Positions 43,761 through 55,895 of a stretch of DNA of 64,000 nt are shown here, piece by piece. This DNA comes from Gnetum montanum. Taxonomy: Eukaryota; Streptophyta; Gnetopsida; Gnetales; Gnetaceae. Positions within the stretch are counted from its first letter, which is position 1. Every line of letters begins with the position of its first letter. The notes below the pieces were generated by a model, which saw only the letters and a list, made by a program, of their open reading frames with translations, was not told the DNA's origin and searched no databases. Position numbers and translations under genes: made by a program. The DNA lies in NCBI GenBank assembly GCA_015680685.1, contig MNCI01010863.1, positions 114,871-178,870 on the forward strand. The letters are read 5' to 3'.

Positions 43761-44394
43761 TTCTCCTCTTTATGATTGTTTGGTTAGCATTTCTTCCTTT
43801 GAAATTTGTTAAACAGATTCCACTTCAGGCTCCTCACAAAGAGGTCTCATTGCATGGGTTGCCTCAGGCAGTTCTTAGCCTTGTTCTTGCTAGCCCCTTT
43901 CAGCTTTGGGTCATTTCTCTCATGGTTGCTAGGTTTCTCCTTCCTGCAAACGTTTTTGTTTTGGTGCCGTGTGTAATCATAATAAGACCATGGATTAGCA
44001 ATCATTGTGTAACCTTAAAATAATTGGGATACCTTATCTCTTAAGGATGGTCACGCTTTGGCTAAGTTGTGATTATGGCTAATTTAATTAATTAATTGTC
44101 ATTTATTTATGTATTTTCATTAATAAATCATCCAGAAGGTTGTTGGAAGGGTTAACTATAAAAAAAGTTGATGTTTATATGTTGTTAAAGTTATTAACCC
44201 TTGGGGGAGTTTGGAAAATTTTCAAAAAATTTCATCGATTTTGCATTAGAATTCTTAAGATTTGTAGCATCCACGATAAAGATCTTACCTCTGGTAAGTG
44301 TAGGATCGAAAAACAAAGTGATTTGAACAAGCGGTTGGAAAGTTATGAGCTTTGGAAGGTTTTGGGCTTTGAAAAATTTCAAAAACTCCCCTTG

Positions 44395-44560
44395 TGTTAT
44401 GAGAAAATGGCAAAAAATTGCAAAGTTTCTAGTGGTATATATAGGGTTTTTGCAATGCGTTGATGAGGCCTAGTTGACTAGGCCTCGTTTATTAGGGTGG
44501 ATGTATTGATGGGGCCTCAACGACACAACCGTTGACCACCATAGTCAAACTTTGACCTTA
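44395..44560 (-). promoter_or_regulatory. Candidate internal promoter of the accessory gene in element C
   Basis: On the minus strand TGTCGTTGAGGCCCCATCAA, AACGAGGCCTAGTC and ACTAGGCCTCATCAACGC (44526-44458) precede CTATATATACC (44445-44435). The LTR U3 of this same element has GTCTAGGCCTCATCAACGAGG followed by a TATA box. ACACAAGGGGAGTTTTTG downstream resembles GCACAAGGAGTTAG and CAAGGGGAGTTC in B. Function is inferred. Confidence 0.45.
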
Positions 44561-44599
44561 GTCAAACTTGCAAAATATGAAGAGTTTTTGAGTGAAATT

Positions 44600-45067
44600 G
44601 GTGTCAAATGAAAAATTAAAAGATAAATAATGGTATGAAAACATGAGAAGAGCATGTTTAAGCTCATAAATTTTGGAAATAAGGAGAAAAAATTAATTTA
44701 GTGGATGAATGAGATGAAAGATTAAGGAGCACTAAGTGATTTACTCGATGGAAAATGTGAAAGATAGGATTGTAGTGATGTCAAAGGTAAGGAATCTTAC
44801 TTAATCAGGCTAAGAGCTATGCAAGTGGGTCCTCCCCATAGTAGGCTCATGTCTTTTTTGCTTTTGCATAACCTCAACTAAGGAGTCTTTGGGCCCCATA
44901 GTCGATTTAATGATCATGACAAGTTAAAGACCAACACGAAAGAATCCACTTAAGAATCCCAACACATCAAACCAAGGCATAGAGCACGACAATGAAGTGA
45001 GTTATGGTAGCATGGATGGATGATAGAAAAGGTGGAATGGAGTTTCGAATTGAGGTCATAAGAAGTC
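44600..45067 (-). other. Post-pol noncoding part of element C, proximal to D
   Basis: It contains the conserved minus-strand motif GAGCCTACTATGGGGAGGACCC (44854-44833). No coding region is recognised. Confidence 0.6.
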
Positions 45068-45975
45068 TGATGAGTGACGAGGTACCCCTACACTCAACCA
45101 TACGAAACGAGCGTAGCACACACGATCCGGTTGAACTCCACAGACGGACTAGTTGTGGCACCTAGATAGTTATCCTTAGGTCGCGGTTCGCTATCTTCCC
45201 ACCTGGACTAGTGTTATATTTGTCACGTATGGTTTAGTCCAGATGAGGTGTATGATATGTTCCTAATTCTAATGCTACTCCTGAAGGCAGTGGAAAATAA
45301 TATTAACTAAGCTAAGCTAGGAGGAAAAGGGTAAGAAAATCTAATCTAGCCTAAGTGCAACGAGCAACTGATTCCTTGATCAACTGTACACATCTTGGAC
45401 CTCGTGCATGACTACCACTGGGATTACCAAGCGCAGATCCTAGGTGCACCACTGGGTTACCAAGTAGTCACACTTAAATGCTCGTAATCAAGTCGTACTC
45501 GTACCACGTTACTAGCCTAAGTGCGATGAGCAACCGATTCCTTGATTAACCATACACATCTTGGTGCACGACTACCACTGGGATTACCAAGCGTAGATCC
45601 TAGGTATGCCACTAGGTTACCAAGTAGTCACACGAAGATGCTCGTAATCAAGTCGTACTCATTCCACGTTATAATAATAAAATAAACAAAGTGATTGCTA
45701 CAATGATGAAGTAATCTTGATCTTTATTGTTGATCATGTGCGTGTCCAAGTACGTCACACTCGAATAAAGGATGCTGTACAATTACATTCACCACATTGC
45801 GGGTGGACACGGGAAAATAAACTATCTCTGGAGTGGCCAAACTGCCAAAGCTTCGCTACTTCTAACTCCTAACTAATAACTGGGAAAGTTGCCTCCTAAC
45901 TAACAATAGGGCTGATATATCATGGCTGTGATATCACAGTTGTGATATCACAGCCAGCAAATTCATAACTCATCA
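45068..45975 (-). repeat. Solo LTR D inserted in element C
   Basis: 908 bp with intact ends TGATGAG/CTCATCA, flanked by the perfect duplication AAGTC (45063-45067 and 45976-45980). The surrounding element C sequence continues across it with no internal region. U3 has two perfect TGTGATATCACA palindromes (45927-45938 and 45941-45952). Inside is a 166-bp tandem duplication (45350-45515 and 45516-45671). It arose by recombination between LTRs of a full element. Confidence 0.9.
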
Positions 45976-45980
45976 AAGTC

Positions 45981-47045
45981 CCTTGTGAAATTTTTGTTTA
46001 AAATGACCTAAGAAGTTCCATCCTTAGTCTAGACCAAAACCATCCATTTTTAGTGACTTCGCATCGCCACTCCAAGACTGATCCACGCACTCAAGACACA
46101 AGAAAGCTTCCACAAAATAACCATTAGTCCACAAAGAGAAGAAAAGAGAAGTAGGAAGTGAGAGAGAGGACCTTAGTTAGAGGGGACCTTTAGGGATAGG
46201 TGCATGTTGTTCGAGTCCCATAACTAGTGTTTGTAGCCCATTTTTTTGTCCAAGGGATGTGCTTTGAATTTCCATTGTTTTTGTTTTTATTTTTTATTTT
46301 TGAAATGGGAACCATACCATGGAAGAACTTATTCATGTTGAAGGGGTTTGCTTTGAATTCCCATCATTTTTTTTTGAAATTGAAACCACACCATGCAACG
46401 ACATTATTTGACTTCTTATTAGTGGTTGGTATGGAACAGTAATAAGGTTGTGAAAAACACTCAAGCACTCAAGTAAGAAGAAGGGTACAAAGCGTATTGA
46501 GTCCGCTTGAATTCACACGCATTACAAACCTTTAAAGCCTTCATAATTTTGGAAATACCAAGGTCACCGATTGATTAAAAGTTTCTTTAATGAAAAGGGA
46601 CCTCAAATTCCTAGAACAAGGAAAACCATAGAGTTCATTGGATGGGCAGATGATGTGGACTCACTGCCTGTTCCATGAAAAATAAACCATGTCAAAGTCA
46701 TTAGACATCAGAATTCAAAAATACAAACCAGACATCGATAATCACACATTAAGCACAAACCATCATTAGTAAACAATAACAGTAGCACTGTGTCTTGTAA
46801 TAATAAATCAAATTTATTAGCAAAAATAAGAAAATATCACACTTAAACAAAAAGAAAGAAAAATAAAGTAAAATATATAAGAAAGTGTAAAATAATCAAG
46901 AAGTTTCAAAGGTACTAAAGATATAAAATTAGAAAAATCTGAAAATAAAAAACTTGTAAAAATTAAAAATGTGAAAAAAAGTAGAAAAATTGAGAAGCCA
47001 ATTTGATGGTTAGCATGAATGGCCATCTTCCCCATGACTGAGTTG
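45981..47045 (-). other. Post-pol noncoding part of element C, distal to D
   Basis: AT-rich. It ends (toward pol) with the PPT-like CAGTCATGGGGAAGATGG (47039-47022), the start of the post-pol region. Confidence 0.6.
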
Positions 47046-47099
47046 GAAGGAGGAGATCTAAAAACTAGAACGTGGTTGTCCATTCGTTGAGGCGGTAGT

Positions 47100-48250
47100 T
47101 ACATTGGCCTATCTTGGTTCTGGGAAAGGCTTGTTAGATGTTCACTAACTACTTTTTATTTGGGCTTTCAAGTTTGTAGATCAACATGGCCATAGAGAAA
47201 AAGGTTTGATCAATTATATAAGGTCCCTCCCACAATGTTTGAAGTTTCATCTTTTGGGGCACATGTGTGGGATTCCAGTAAAGAACCTTATGTCTTGGTT
47301 GAAGTTTTACTTTCCTGATTCTAAGGTCATGATGTTGCTTGCTGAATGCCTTATTCACCTCATTCAAGGATAGGGCCATTAATCGATTTTCATCTAGCAC
47401 ATTTAAGGTGATTAATCTTTCCTTCTATGCTAAACTTAGGTCAAGTTTTAGATCACAAGTTGTTGAGAGTGTACGAAGCTCGGATTGGATTAGGAGAGTT
47501 GGAAGTTTTCCATACACTAACTCATAGGAAGAATAGGCAATAGGAAGTTTCCAAGTTGAATGATAAGCCCAAAGAGCATCGTTAAGCTTAGTACTCCAAC
47601 CCTTCCTATATTTGCTAATGGTTAGCATTAATATTTTTGTAATCTCCTAGTTAGTTACCTCTACTTGATCGTTGGATTAGGAGTGGTAAGGTGTTATTAA
47701 TTTATGTTCTGCCCCCAAGCGTTACATTAATTTTCTAAATGTGGCACCTATGAAATGAGTTTCATTATTAGAAATTAGTGAACATGGTAACCCAAACCTA
47801 TTTACGATATTTAGTTGTATAAATTTTGCAGCAGTTGATGATGTACAATCAGTAACGGCTGTCACTTCTGCCCATTTTGTATAGTAGTCAACTACTACTA
47901 TAATATATGCCTTTCCATTAGACATGGGTGTGATGGAATCCATGAAGTCAATGCCCCATATGTCGAAAGGTTCCAGTGGTTAAATCCGCTATTGATGATC
48001 TTCCATGCAAGCGATCATCCCCCTGTCACATTGACAACATTCACAAGACTTGACGAATTGGTGGGCATCCTTAAAGATTGTGGGCCAACTGTATGTTGCG
48101 ATCAGGATTTTTATGGCCATGCATCTCCTTGCATAGTGGCCTCCATAAGGCCCTTCATGAGCATCCTGGAGAACATGCAGTTGATCTTTGTCAAGGACAG
48201 CAAGGAATCAGGCCATTGGCACACACCTTGTAAAGGTGTTCATTGATTTC
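47100..48250 (-). pseudogene. Integrase of element C (broken)
   Basis: Blocks read on the minus strand: IIVVVDYYTKWAEVTAV (first core Asp kept, 47943-47722), SLISNNETHF where SDNGTHF is usual (second Asp lost), WSTKLNDALWAYHSTWKLP, SSYELVYGK, and the C-terminal KVLYWNPTH region. No chromodomain follows. The zinc-binding part near 48000-48200 is frameshifted. Confidence 0.8.
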
Positions 48251-48299
48251 CATGAAGTATTTGGCCCAATGAAGAAATTGTTGTTTCTTGTGAAAATCC

Positions 48300-48900
48300 A
48301 AGTCTTGTGGCATCTCTTAAGTGAGAAGATATGTGAGGATGCCATTATACCATGTTGCTTTTTTAGGTATTTGTTCACTTATTGCTCCACTAAAGAGAAG
48401 TTTGTCTGGAAATTGATCAGAGAGTGGACTCTCTTCCTCTTTATTATCCTAACTGAAGTGAGAGAGGTGATCAGCGACCACATTCTCAGTCCATTTTCGA
48501 TCTACCATAGTGAGATAAAATTCTACAAGATCACAAGCCACTATATAACATGAGGGCTCACTATTGGCTTATTCATGAGGAAGTGGATTGCACTATGGTT
48601 TGTATGCATAAATACTTTGTAACCAAGCACATAATGCCTAAACGTTTCTAGCACCTATGCCATTGCTATTAGTTCTTTCTCCGTGGTGGTGTATTTTAAC
48701 TATGCTTTCACAATGCTTTGACTTGTGTAGTGGATGTAGTATGGACGTTTCTTATCATCCATTTGTGTGAGCACTACTCCCAAAGCATAGTTAGATGCAT
48801 CTATCATGATATGGAAAGGTTTGAACCAATCTGGTGCTCGTAGGATTGGTGTTTCTACAAGTTTCTCCTTTAATTGTTGGAATGCGTGTTCACATTCCTT
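48300..48900 (-). pseudogene. RNase H of element C (broken)
   Basis: The minus strand reads ETPILRAPDWFKPFHIMIDA and SNYALGVVLTQMDDKKRPY, the usual start of gypsy RNase H with the DAS triplet kept. Stops follow. Confidence 0.75.
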
Positions 48901-49760
48901 AGTTCAGATGAAGGATACATCTTTCTTTGTAAGCTCTACCACTAGCTTTGCAATCTTAGAGAAATTCTCTATAAATCATCGGTAGTAACCAGTGTGTCCA
49001 AGGAATAACCGAACATCTTTAATGGTCTGTGGTTAGCGTGTTATTCCTTAGATGACCCTTATTTTTTCTGGGTCTACCTTAATCCCTTTTTGTGAAATTT
49101 GGTGCCCTAGCACAATGCCTTCTTAGACCATGAGATGGCTCTTTTGCCAGTTGAGTCGTAGGTTTGTCTCTACACATCTCTTTAGTACTTGCGCAAGTCA
49201 GTTCAAGGCTTGCTCAAAGGTAGCTCCATAGGTGGAAAAGTCATCCATGAAGACTTTAACACCACTACCAATCTATTATTAAAAGATACTAAGGACCAAG
49301 CATTGAAATGTTGTAGGGGCATTGCATAGACCAAATGACATCTTATAATATGTGAAAGTTCCCCAGGGACTTGTGAATCTTGTCTTGGCTTGATCTTCGA
49401 GTGCAATTTGGATTTGGTTATAGCCACTATAACCGTCGAAGAAGCTATAGTAACAATGCCCAAATATAGTGTCTAACACTTGATCTACAATTGGCAAAGG
49501 AAAGTGATCCTTAAATGTTTCCATATTCAACAGCCTGAAGTTGATGCAAACTGGCCATTTGCATCCTTTTTTGGTACAATTATAAGTGGACTAACCAGCT
49601 CACTATCCACAATTGGATAGATGAACCCTACCTTGAGGAGTTACTCTATTTCTTCCTTGATGATTTGCTTCAATTTGTGGTTCAACCACCTCTGTGGCTA
49701 CCTTCTAGGATTCATGGCTAAGTTAGTGTAGATGCGATGCTGGCATATCCTTAGATTGAT
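48900..49760 (-). pseudogene. Reverse transcriptase of element C (broken)
   Basis: METFKDHFPLPIVDQVLDTI, YSFFDGYSGYNQIQIALEDQ, FGLCNAPTTFQ and KVFMDDFSTYG (about 49257-49225) occur in order. The FMDD catalytic box is intact. Frameshifts lie near 49270 and 49560. Confidence 0.83.
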
Positions 49761-50099
49761 TCCTGTTAGCTTTGGATAGGATCAAGTAAAGGTTGTTGAC
49801 CATTTGTTCACCACTTTTAACAGCTTTTCTTTTTTCTTAGGAGCAAGTTTGGCATTAATGATAACCGATTTTCCATTCTTTAAAAATGCATACTCCATAT
49901 TGGCCGGTAAAGGTTTTAGTTCTAAGGGCTCTTGCTTGAAGTGATTAAGGATTTTAAACTCTCCCCAACAGGTATCATCATCTTCATTAGAGAGTTAGGA
50001 ATGAACTTATTTAATTTTGTCCATGTTTTCAACATATGCACATGTTAGGTTCTCAGTTGGCTCCATGCATATTGTGCTGCTATTTGAATCAGCTATCAA

Positions 50100-50700
50100 C
50101 CACTAGGTGCCCTCTTACTTTGTGGCTGCTGTGTACAAACAACTTTGAATGTTAATTTCTTGTGCACACTGATTGCATGCCTTAATGTATGTACTCTTGA
50201 TTGACCAAATCTTTTGCACCCAATTACACTCATTATCATTGTATGCGATGCATAGAATACACTTCTTCTCAATTTTTCCTAGTTCATTTTCCTTTGATAT
50301 TTTTAAAGTTAGGTTCCTTATGCCCATTCTTGTGTCAACCATGCTTAACTAAGCTCTTCCCATAATGATGGGGAAGTCATTTTTGTAGTTGTCCACCTTG
50401 ATCATCGTAGAAGCAATAGGATAGGACCATCGACAAACTATGGTCACAATGTCCTCTACTAATCCCAGAGGGACAGTAATTGATTGATCTTCTAATTCTA
50501 GACGGATGTTGCTCTTCTTAAGAGGTGGTAGGTTCCAGGCCTTGTACATGTCATGGAAGATGAGATTAACTTTGAAACTAGAGTCAAGAAGAGCTTTGCA
50601 TGGCTCTTGTCCAGTGATTCGTAAATAAATGAGTGGACTTTCTTGGTCAGATCTTTTCATAGGAAGATTGCTAGCCTTAATCTAGTCAGAAACAACATGA
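50100..50700 (-). pseudogene. Protease of element C (broken)
   Basis: ALLDSSFKVNLIFHDMYKAW replaces ALLDSGSGVNLISHEMYHAW: the catalytic DSG is DSS, so it would be inactive. EDQSITVPLGLVEDIV and DFPIIMGRA follow. Confidence 0.8.
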
Positions 50701-51379
50701 GTTAGCATTACAGTGTGGATCCTAGGTGGCACTTGGTTTGAAGGATACTTGAAGGTATTTGATAAAGGGGATGAGGGTGCTAGAGCTGTAGGATGATCAG
50801 TCAGACTAGATTGTGAGGGTTGAATAGGACTGTTGGGCTAGAAGAAAGATCTTTTCCTTGATCGATTATCCAGACCACTTAGTTGAAAAACTGGTTGTGA
50901 GTGTACAACCCTCACAGCATTTCGTTGTTGCAGCTATGGAGGAATCTCACCTTGCATGGATGGAGCAGGAGGTAACTAGGTTGAAGGTGGAGGTGTATGT
51001 GAAGAGAGATGCGAAGGATGATATGGATATGGATATGGGTTTTCCCCTCAAAGAGATGGTGAATGTGTTCAGTGACACTCTGGAGGGTAATAGTGATGCT
51101 GGAATGATGTATGGCTTACAGAATTTCTAGGGGAGATGGACTACTGAACATAGTACCCATATGGATTTGGTTGCTTATAAGGGTACTACTACCTTGGTGG
51201 TGGCATTCCCCATGACTGTGGTTGGTACCATTGTTGGCATTGTTCATAAGGTTGTGGAGGAGTTCCACTTGGGTAGTAAGCTTGTTGTTGCTCGTGGAAC
51301 TATCTTGGACTACCTTGAGGGTAAGGCAATTGTCTTAGAGCTTGCCTACATGTTAAGTGGGGATTCAATGCATACACTC

Positions 51380-52396
51380 CAGACTCCTGTAAGTGTGACA
51401 TCACAGGGCAACATCCCTTTGGATGTTCGTATTGGCAAATGTCACATTCGGTTTCATCATCAAAGTTAGACTACACAACTTCCTCTACTGTAGAAGCTTT
51501 GCCCTTACGTCTTTGGTAGGCACGTTCAGCTTCTTTTTGCCTCTTGTGATTATGATCACTATTTTGCTTTTTGGATTCTTCAACAATCTTCAAAGCAATT
51601 CGAAACTTTTCATCCAAAGAGTTAAATATTTTGTCAACCATGGTTGAAATATCAAAAAGAAATTTTTGGATGGGCAAGGTTTTTTTGTTCATCACTTCAT
51701 CAAGTGGTGACTCCATCTTGTCACAAAATTAGACCTCTCATTTTCTAATGGAAGGGTCCCTATTATACTCATTATCACTTTTTTTTTTGTAGCTCACCTT
51801 CTTCTTTTGCTACCTACTCAATTAGCCTCTAGATCTAATGAGATCTCAATTTAGACAATCTTCCTTGGGCATACACCCCAAGGGTTCTTCTTGTTTTTGC
51901 TCTGAGTCCATCTATGATGTGGTGAAGTTATTCCCTCTAAGAATAACCATGGCTAGGGCCTTGATGTAAGAGTGAATAGTGGTAGCCCATAGCGGCATCC
52001 AAGGGTTCACGTGTTCCTTATTTCCAGCCTTGGATTTAACTTCTCAGATTAGACACATTGGAGTGTATCTGGTATCTGTCATTAAACAACTCTAACATGG
52101 TACTCCATCTGTGGATAGATTCTAGCTCTAAGGATTGGTACCAACTTCCAACTTCCTTAATGGATGTCCTTTGGAAAAGCTTGAGTTTTTACAACTTGTT
52201 TTCTATATTCTGTAAGGTGCAGGCATCTTGAAAAGCTTGTAGATGTGTTTGCAGCTTAGAATTGTATCCCCCTCAAATTTTGGAATATTGTTCATGTCTA
52301 AGCGCTTGATCCGACTATCCTTCATATGCCTATTTGGGATTTTTACTACCTCTGCAATGTTGACCATACTTTGAGTTGCCAATAAAGGTTCATCAT
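51380..52396 (-). pseudogene. gag of element C (broken, cut by element E)
   Basis: The knuckle CDICQYEHPKGCCPVM lies at about 51449-51405. The helical part MNKKTLPIQKFLFDISTMVD (51692-51633) and the N-terminal EPLLATQSMVNIAEVVKIPN and RIKRLDMNNIPKFEG are seen. The frame stops at 52396, where the LTR of E starts. Confidence 0.8.
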
Positions 52397-53259
52397 TGAT
52401 GAGCAGTGAGGTACCCGTACGCCCAACCATACGAATACGAGCATTCACGATCGATCCAATCAAACTTCAAGGATTAAGTGCTTATGCACCTCTGCAGAAC
52501 AAGGATGAGTTATGTAGTTGTTGTCTTCCCAAGCTTACTTGTAAGGCACAATTATATGGTTAAGTAAACTTGAGGTGTATGATTTTTATGTTTTTTCTTT
52601 TATATTTTCTATCCTGGTCTCTAAAGTGTGTGCAATGAAAAGATTTAATTAACTAATGGGTTCTGTAACTCTAATGCGAATTAAATCCTATCATTAGCAT
52701 CCATTCCCACTCTCCAGACACATCTTGAACCAGTGTAGCACTACTGGGATTACCAAATGCTAGTTGTTACTAGGTTACCAAGTGTTCCACGTATGCTCGA
52801 AGTGGTCGTGCTGAGTGTGCTAATTCATTGATAATTGATAATTAACAATTCTATGGAAATAATATTAATTAACTACTAAAAGCATCAAATAACAGTAAAC
52901 AACATTAAATGCAATAATTAAGCTATTCTGAATGTTGTAAGGTTTATCAAAAGTTCGTCTTTATTTCCAAACACAAGGTGTGCTTAGGTACACAATGCTC
53001 AAATAAAGATCTGTTTACTCTATGACTCTTACTGCGGGCACTCAAAAATAATTCTAACTCTAGAAGGGAAAAAACTGCAAGAGTTCAGCTAAAAGACTAA
53101 AACATTACCCCCCAAGACTAAATGCCTTATTTATAGGCAACAAGACATGCTCCAACATTGTGTGTTTGATGTCACTTGGCCCATCTGATATTGTGTGTCC
53201 AATATCGAGGGTCTGATATTGTGGGTTTGATATCGGGTCACTTCTTTGGTGACTCATCA
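52397..53259 (-). repeat. 3' LTR of element E
   Basis: 863 bp. U3 (minus strand) has GATATC, AATATC and GATATT motifs at 53240-53170, followed by CCTATAAATAAGG (53139-53127). It closely matches 60395-61143. Confidence 0.88.
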
Positions 53260-55200
53260 TACCCCCACAACTGAATGAAAACTCATCCTCGAGTTCCTTA
53301 CAAAATATTAGGAGGCATGGGATTATTGATTGAATGAAAACTGACGGTAGCATGGAATGATAGACTCAAAGTGCCTAGTGAACAAATTGACAAACGTATT
53401 ATAGCATTGGTGTTCATAACCATTGTGGTGAACATCATACATAAATGACATTCAGTCCCTTATTTGACAGCTTGAAGAGAGAGAGAGAGAAGAAAATGAA
53501 GCACGTTGCTCCTGATGTCAAAAAGGTGCACATTGTTGTTCATCCACGACCACATGACTGAGCATGCTCCTTGCATCAATGCTCTAGCTCTAGTCCATCT
53601 TGAGTGCTCCCTCCTATCCCAGTCCATTGTTCATGTGATTGCCATCTGCACACACAACATAATCACAAATTAGCAAGGATAGATAAGATATAATGCATTG
53701 ATACCTTGCCTCGATATGAAACTCATTGGCTAGGTTGTGGGTATGGAAGATACTGGGTTAGAGGTTTGTAAGTGACTACCCAAGGTGTAGGGGTGAGATA
53801 AGTAATGGAATGGAAAAATTTGCGATAGGCCTCCACAATTAAGAGCAAACCTTTGATAGCAATAGGATGGAAAACAAAAGAAAAAGGAAAGATAAGAGGA
53901 ATAACAATGGTGAAGCCAATAAAAATGCATAGAAGGGAAGAGAAGAACAAAAACGGATGTCATGGATGGGGTGAAACAAGAAATAGTTGATTGCAAGAAA
54001 TGTTTAAGAAAAGGAACTTAACAATTGCTCCAAAAAGGAATGCCAGTGGATCCTCCCCAAAGTAGGCTCATGCCCTTTATGCCCTGACAAACCAACAAAA
54101 CAAAGAGTTCGTAGGCTCTAGGAATGACATATGGAGATAATAGTTAATAATTCACCCATAAGAATTTACTAAAGAATAACAATGCACCAACCAAGATATA
54201 GACTAATCATAAAGTTGGTAATGAGGTAGAATACGGGAAGCAAGATGGAAGAGAAGAGAGAATGAAATGGAATCTCAAAATCAAGGTTGTGTAAAGTCCT
54301 TTGTGTATTATGTGGTTAAGGTAACTTCATAAAATTCAGTCCAAATCCAAATTAAAACTAACCACATCCAGTGACCTTGCATCAACACTTGACCAACCCA
54401 TCCTCCTGAAGCAACAAGAATGCTTCCACAAAGCAACCACCATTCCAAATAGAGAAGAATAGAGAAACAAGAAGTGAGAAAGGGCCTTACTTAGAGGGAA
54501 CCTTCAGGCATGGGTAACATGTCTTTCTAGTGCCATAACCAATGCTTGTAGCCCATATTTCTTTATTATGTCTAAGGGGTGTGCTGTGAATTCCCACCTA
54601 TTTTTTTCTGAGTAAGAACCACACCATGTAAAGACTTATTTGATTTATTCAACTTCCTAATATTAGTCAACAATAGAATGGTAGAAATCCTATGAAAAAC
54701 ATTCAAGCACCCAAGAGAATAGCCAACACAAATATGTCGAATCCCCTTGAAGTCACATCCTTTTCAATCCATTTGAATCTTTCCTTGGTTTGAAGAATAG
54801 CAAGCCACAAATTCATTAATAGGTTTGATTAGAAAAAAAGGGACATTACATTTCCAAAACAAAGGAAGACCATAGAGTTGAATGGATGAATGGATGACGT
54901 GGACTCATTGCCTATTTTATCAAAAGAAACCATATCTTAGCATCAACATTAAAAGTCAAAGGTAAGAACCAAACATTAGCAATCAACACCATTAGAGTAC
55001 AACCCACCATCATGAGCACTTACTATGTGGCGAGTGAAAATAAATAAAAAAAATGTAATAGAGAAAGAAAAAGTAAAAATGTTAACGATGGTGTAAAACA
55101 AAAATAAGTAAAAATAAAAAATGTGTAAAATAAAACAAAATAAAAGAAACTGAGGGCTTAGAATAATTAGCATTGGTGGCCATCTCTCCCATGACTAAGT
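53260..55200 (-). other. PPT and post-pol noncoding region of element E
   Basis: TGTGGGGGTA (53269-53260) is the PPT. The conserved GGGGAGGATCCACTGGCATTC lies near 54060-54040. The region ends at the PPT-like TAGTCATGGGAGAGATGG (55198-55181). It is about 1.9 kb with no accessory gene, and resembles element F 62028-63783. Confidence 0.7.
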
Positions 55201-55209
55201 TGGAAGGAG

Positions 55210-55895
55210 GAGATTCGAAATAATGAGTAGGGCTATCCATCAATAGAGGTAGTGTTAGTATTGGTCATTTTAGGCTCATGGAAAGGTTTGGTTTGTTGGA
55301 TGTTAACCAATAATTTCTTATCCAGGCTTCCAAGTTTATAGATCATCATGGCCCTTGAAGAAAAAGTTTCATCAATGATATAAGGTCCTTCCCACAACGT
55401 TTGAAATTTAGTTCATTGTGGCACATGTGCGAGATTCCAATAAAGAACCCTATCTTTTGGTTGGTATTTGACTTTCCTAATTCTTAGGTCATGATGTTGT
55501 TTGTTGAAGGCCTTGTGCAGTTCATTGGATGATAGGGTGGTAATCGATTTTCATCTAGCAAGTTAAGATTCATTAATCGTTCTTTCTCTGCCAGATTAAG
55601 GTCAAGGTTAAGGTCACATTCTGTAGATAGTGTACGGAACTAAGGTTGGATAGGAAGTGTTGGAAGTTTACCGTACACTAACTCATAGAAAGAGTAGCCT
55701 ATAGGGAGTTTCCATGTGGAGCGGTACGCCCAAAGAGCATTGTTCAGTTTGGTGCTCCAGTCTCGCCTATATATGCTAATGGTTCGTGTTAAAATTTTTG
55801 TGATTTCCCTATTGGTGACTTCATCTTGACCATTTGCTTAAGGATGATATGGTGTAGTCAATTTATGCTCAACTCCTAAGCATTGCATCAACTTC
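55210..55895 (-). pseudogene. Integrase C-terminal remnant of element E
   Basis: The minus strand reads RDWSTKLNNALWAYRSTWKL-like and YELVYGKLPT-like segments, then the tail region. The integrase N-terminus, catalytic core and RNase H are missing. Near 55895 the text jumps directly to RT, marking an internal deletion. Confidence 0.7.

Larger units (their letters stand above)
39964..52396 (-). mobile_element. Element C: long Ty3/gypsy retrotransposon with accessory gene (5' end displaced by E)
   Basis: Read on the minus strand: gag (interrupted at 52396 by E), protease, RT, RNase H, integrase, post-pol region with accessory gene, PPT and 3' LTR (40883-39964). A solo LTR (D) is inserted in the post-pol region. 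The missing N-terminal gag and 5' LTR should lie beyond E, outside the window. All frames are broken. Confidence 0.83.

Noticed and set aside
51161-51469. Plus-strand frames such as 51161-51469 and 58116-58406
   Set aside because: They are antisense shadows of gag of C and E.
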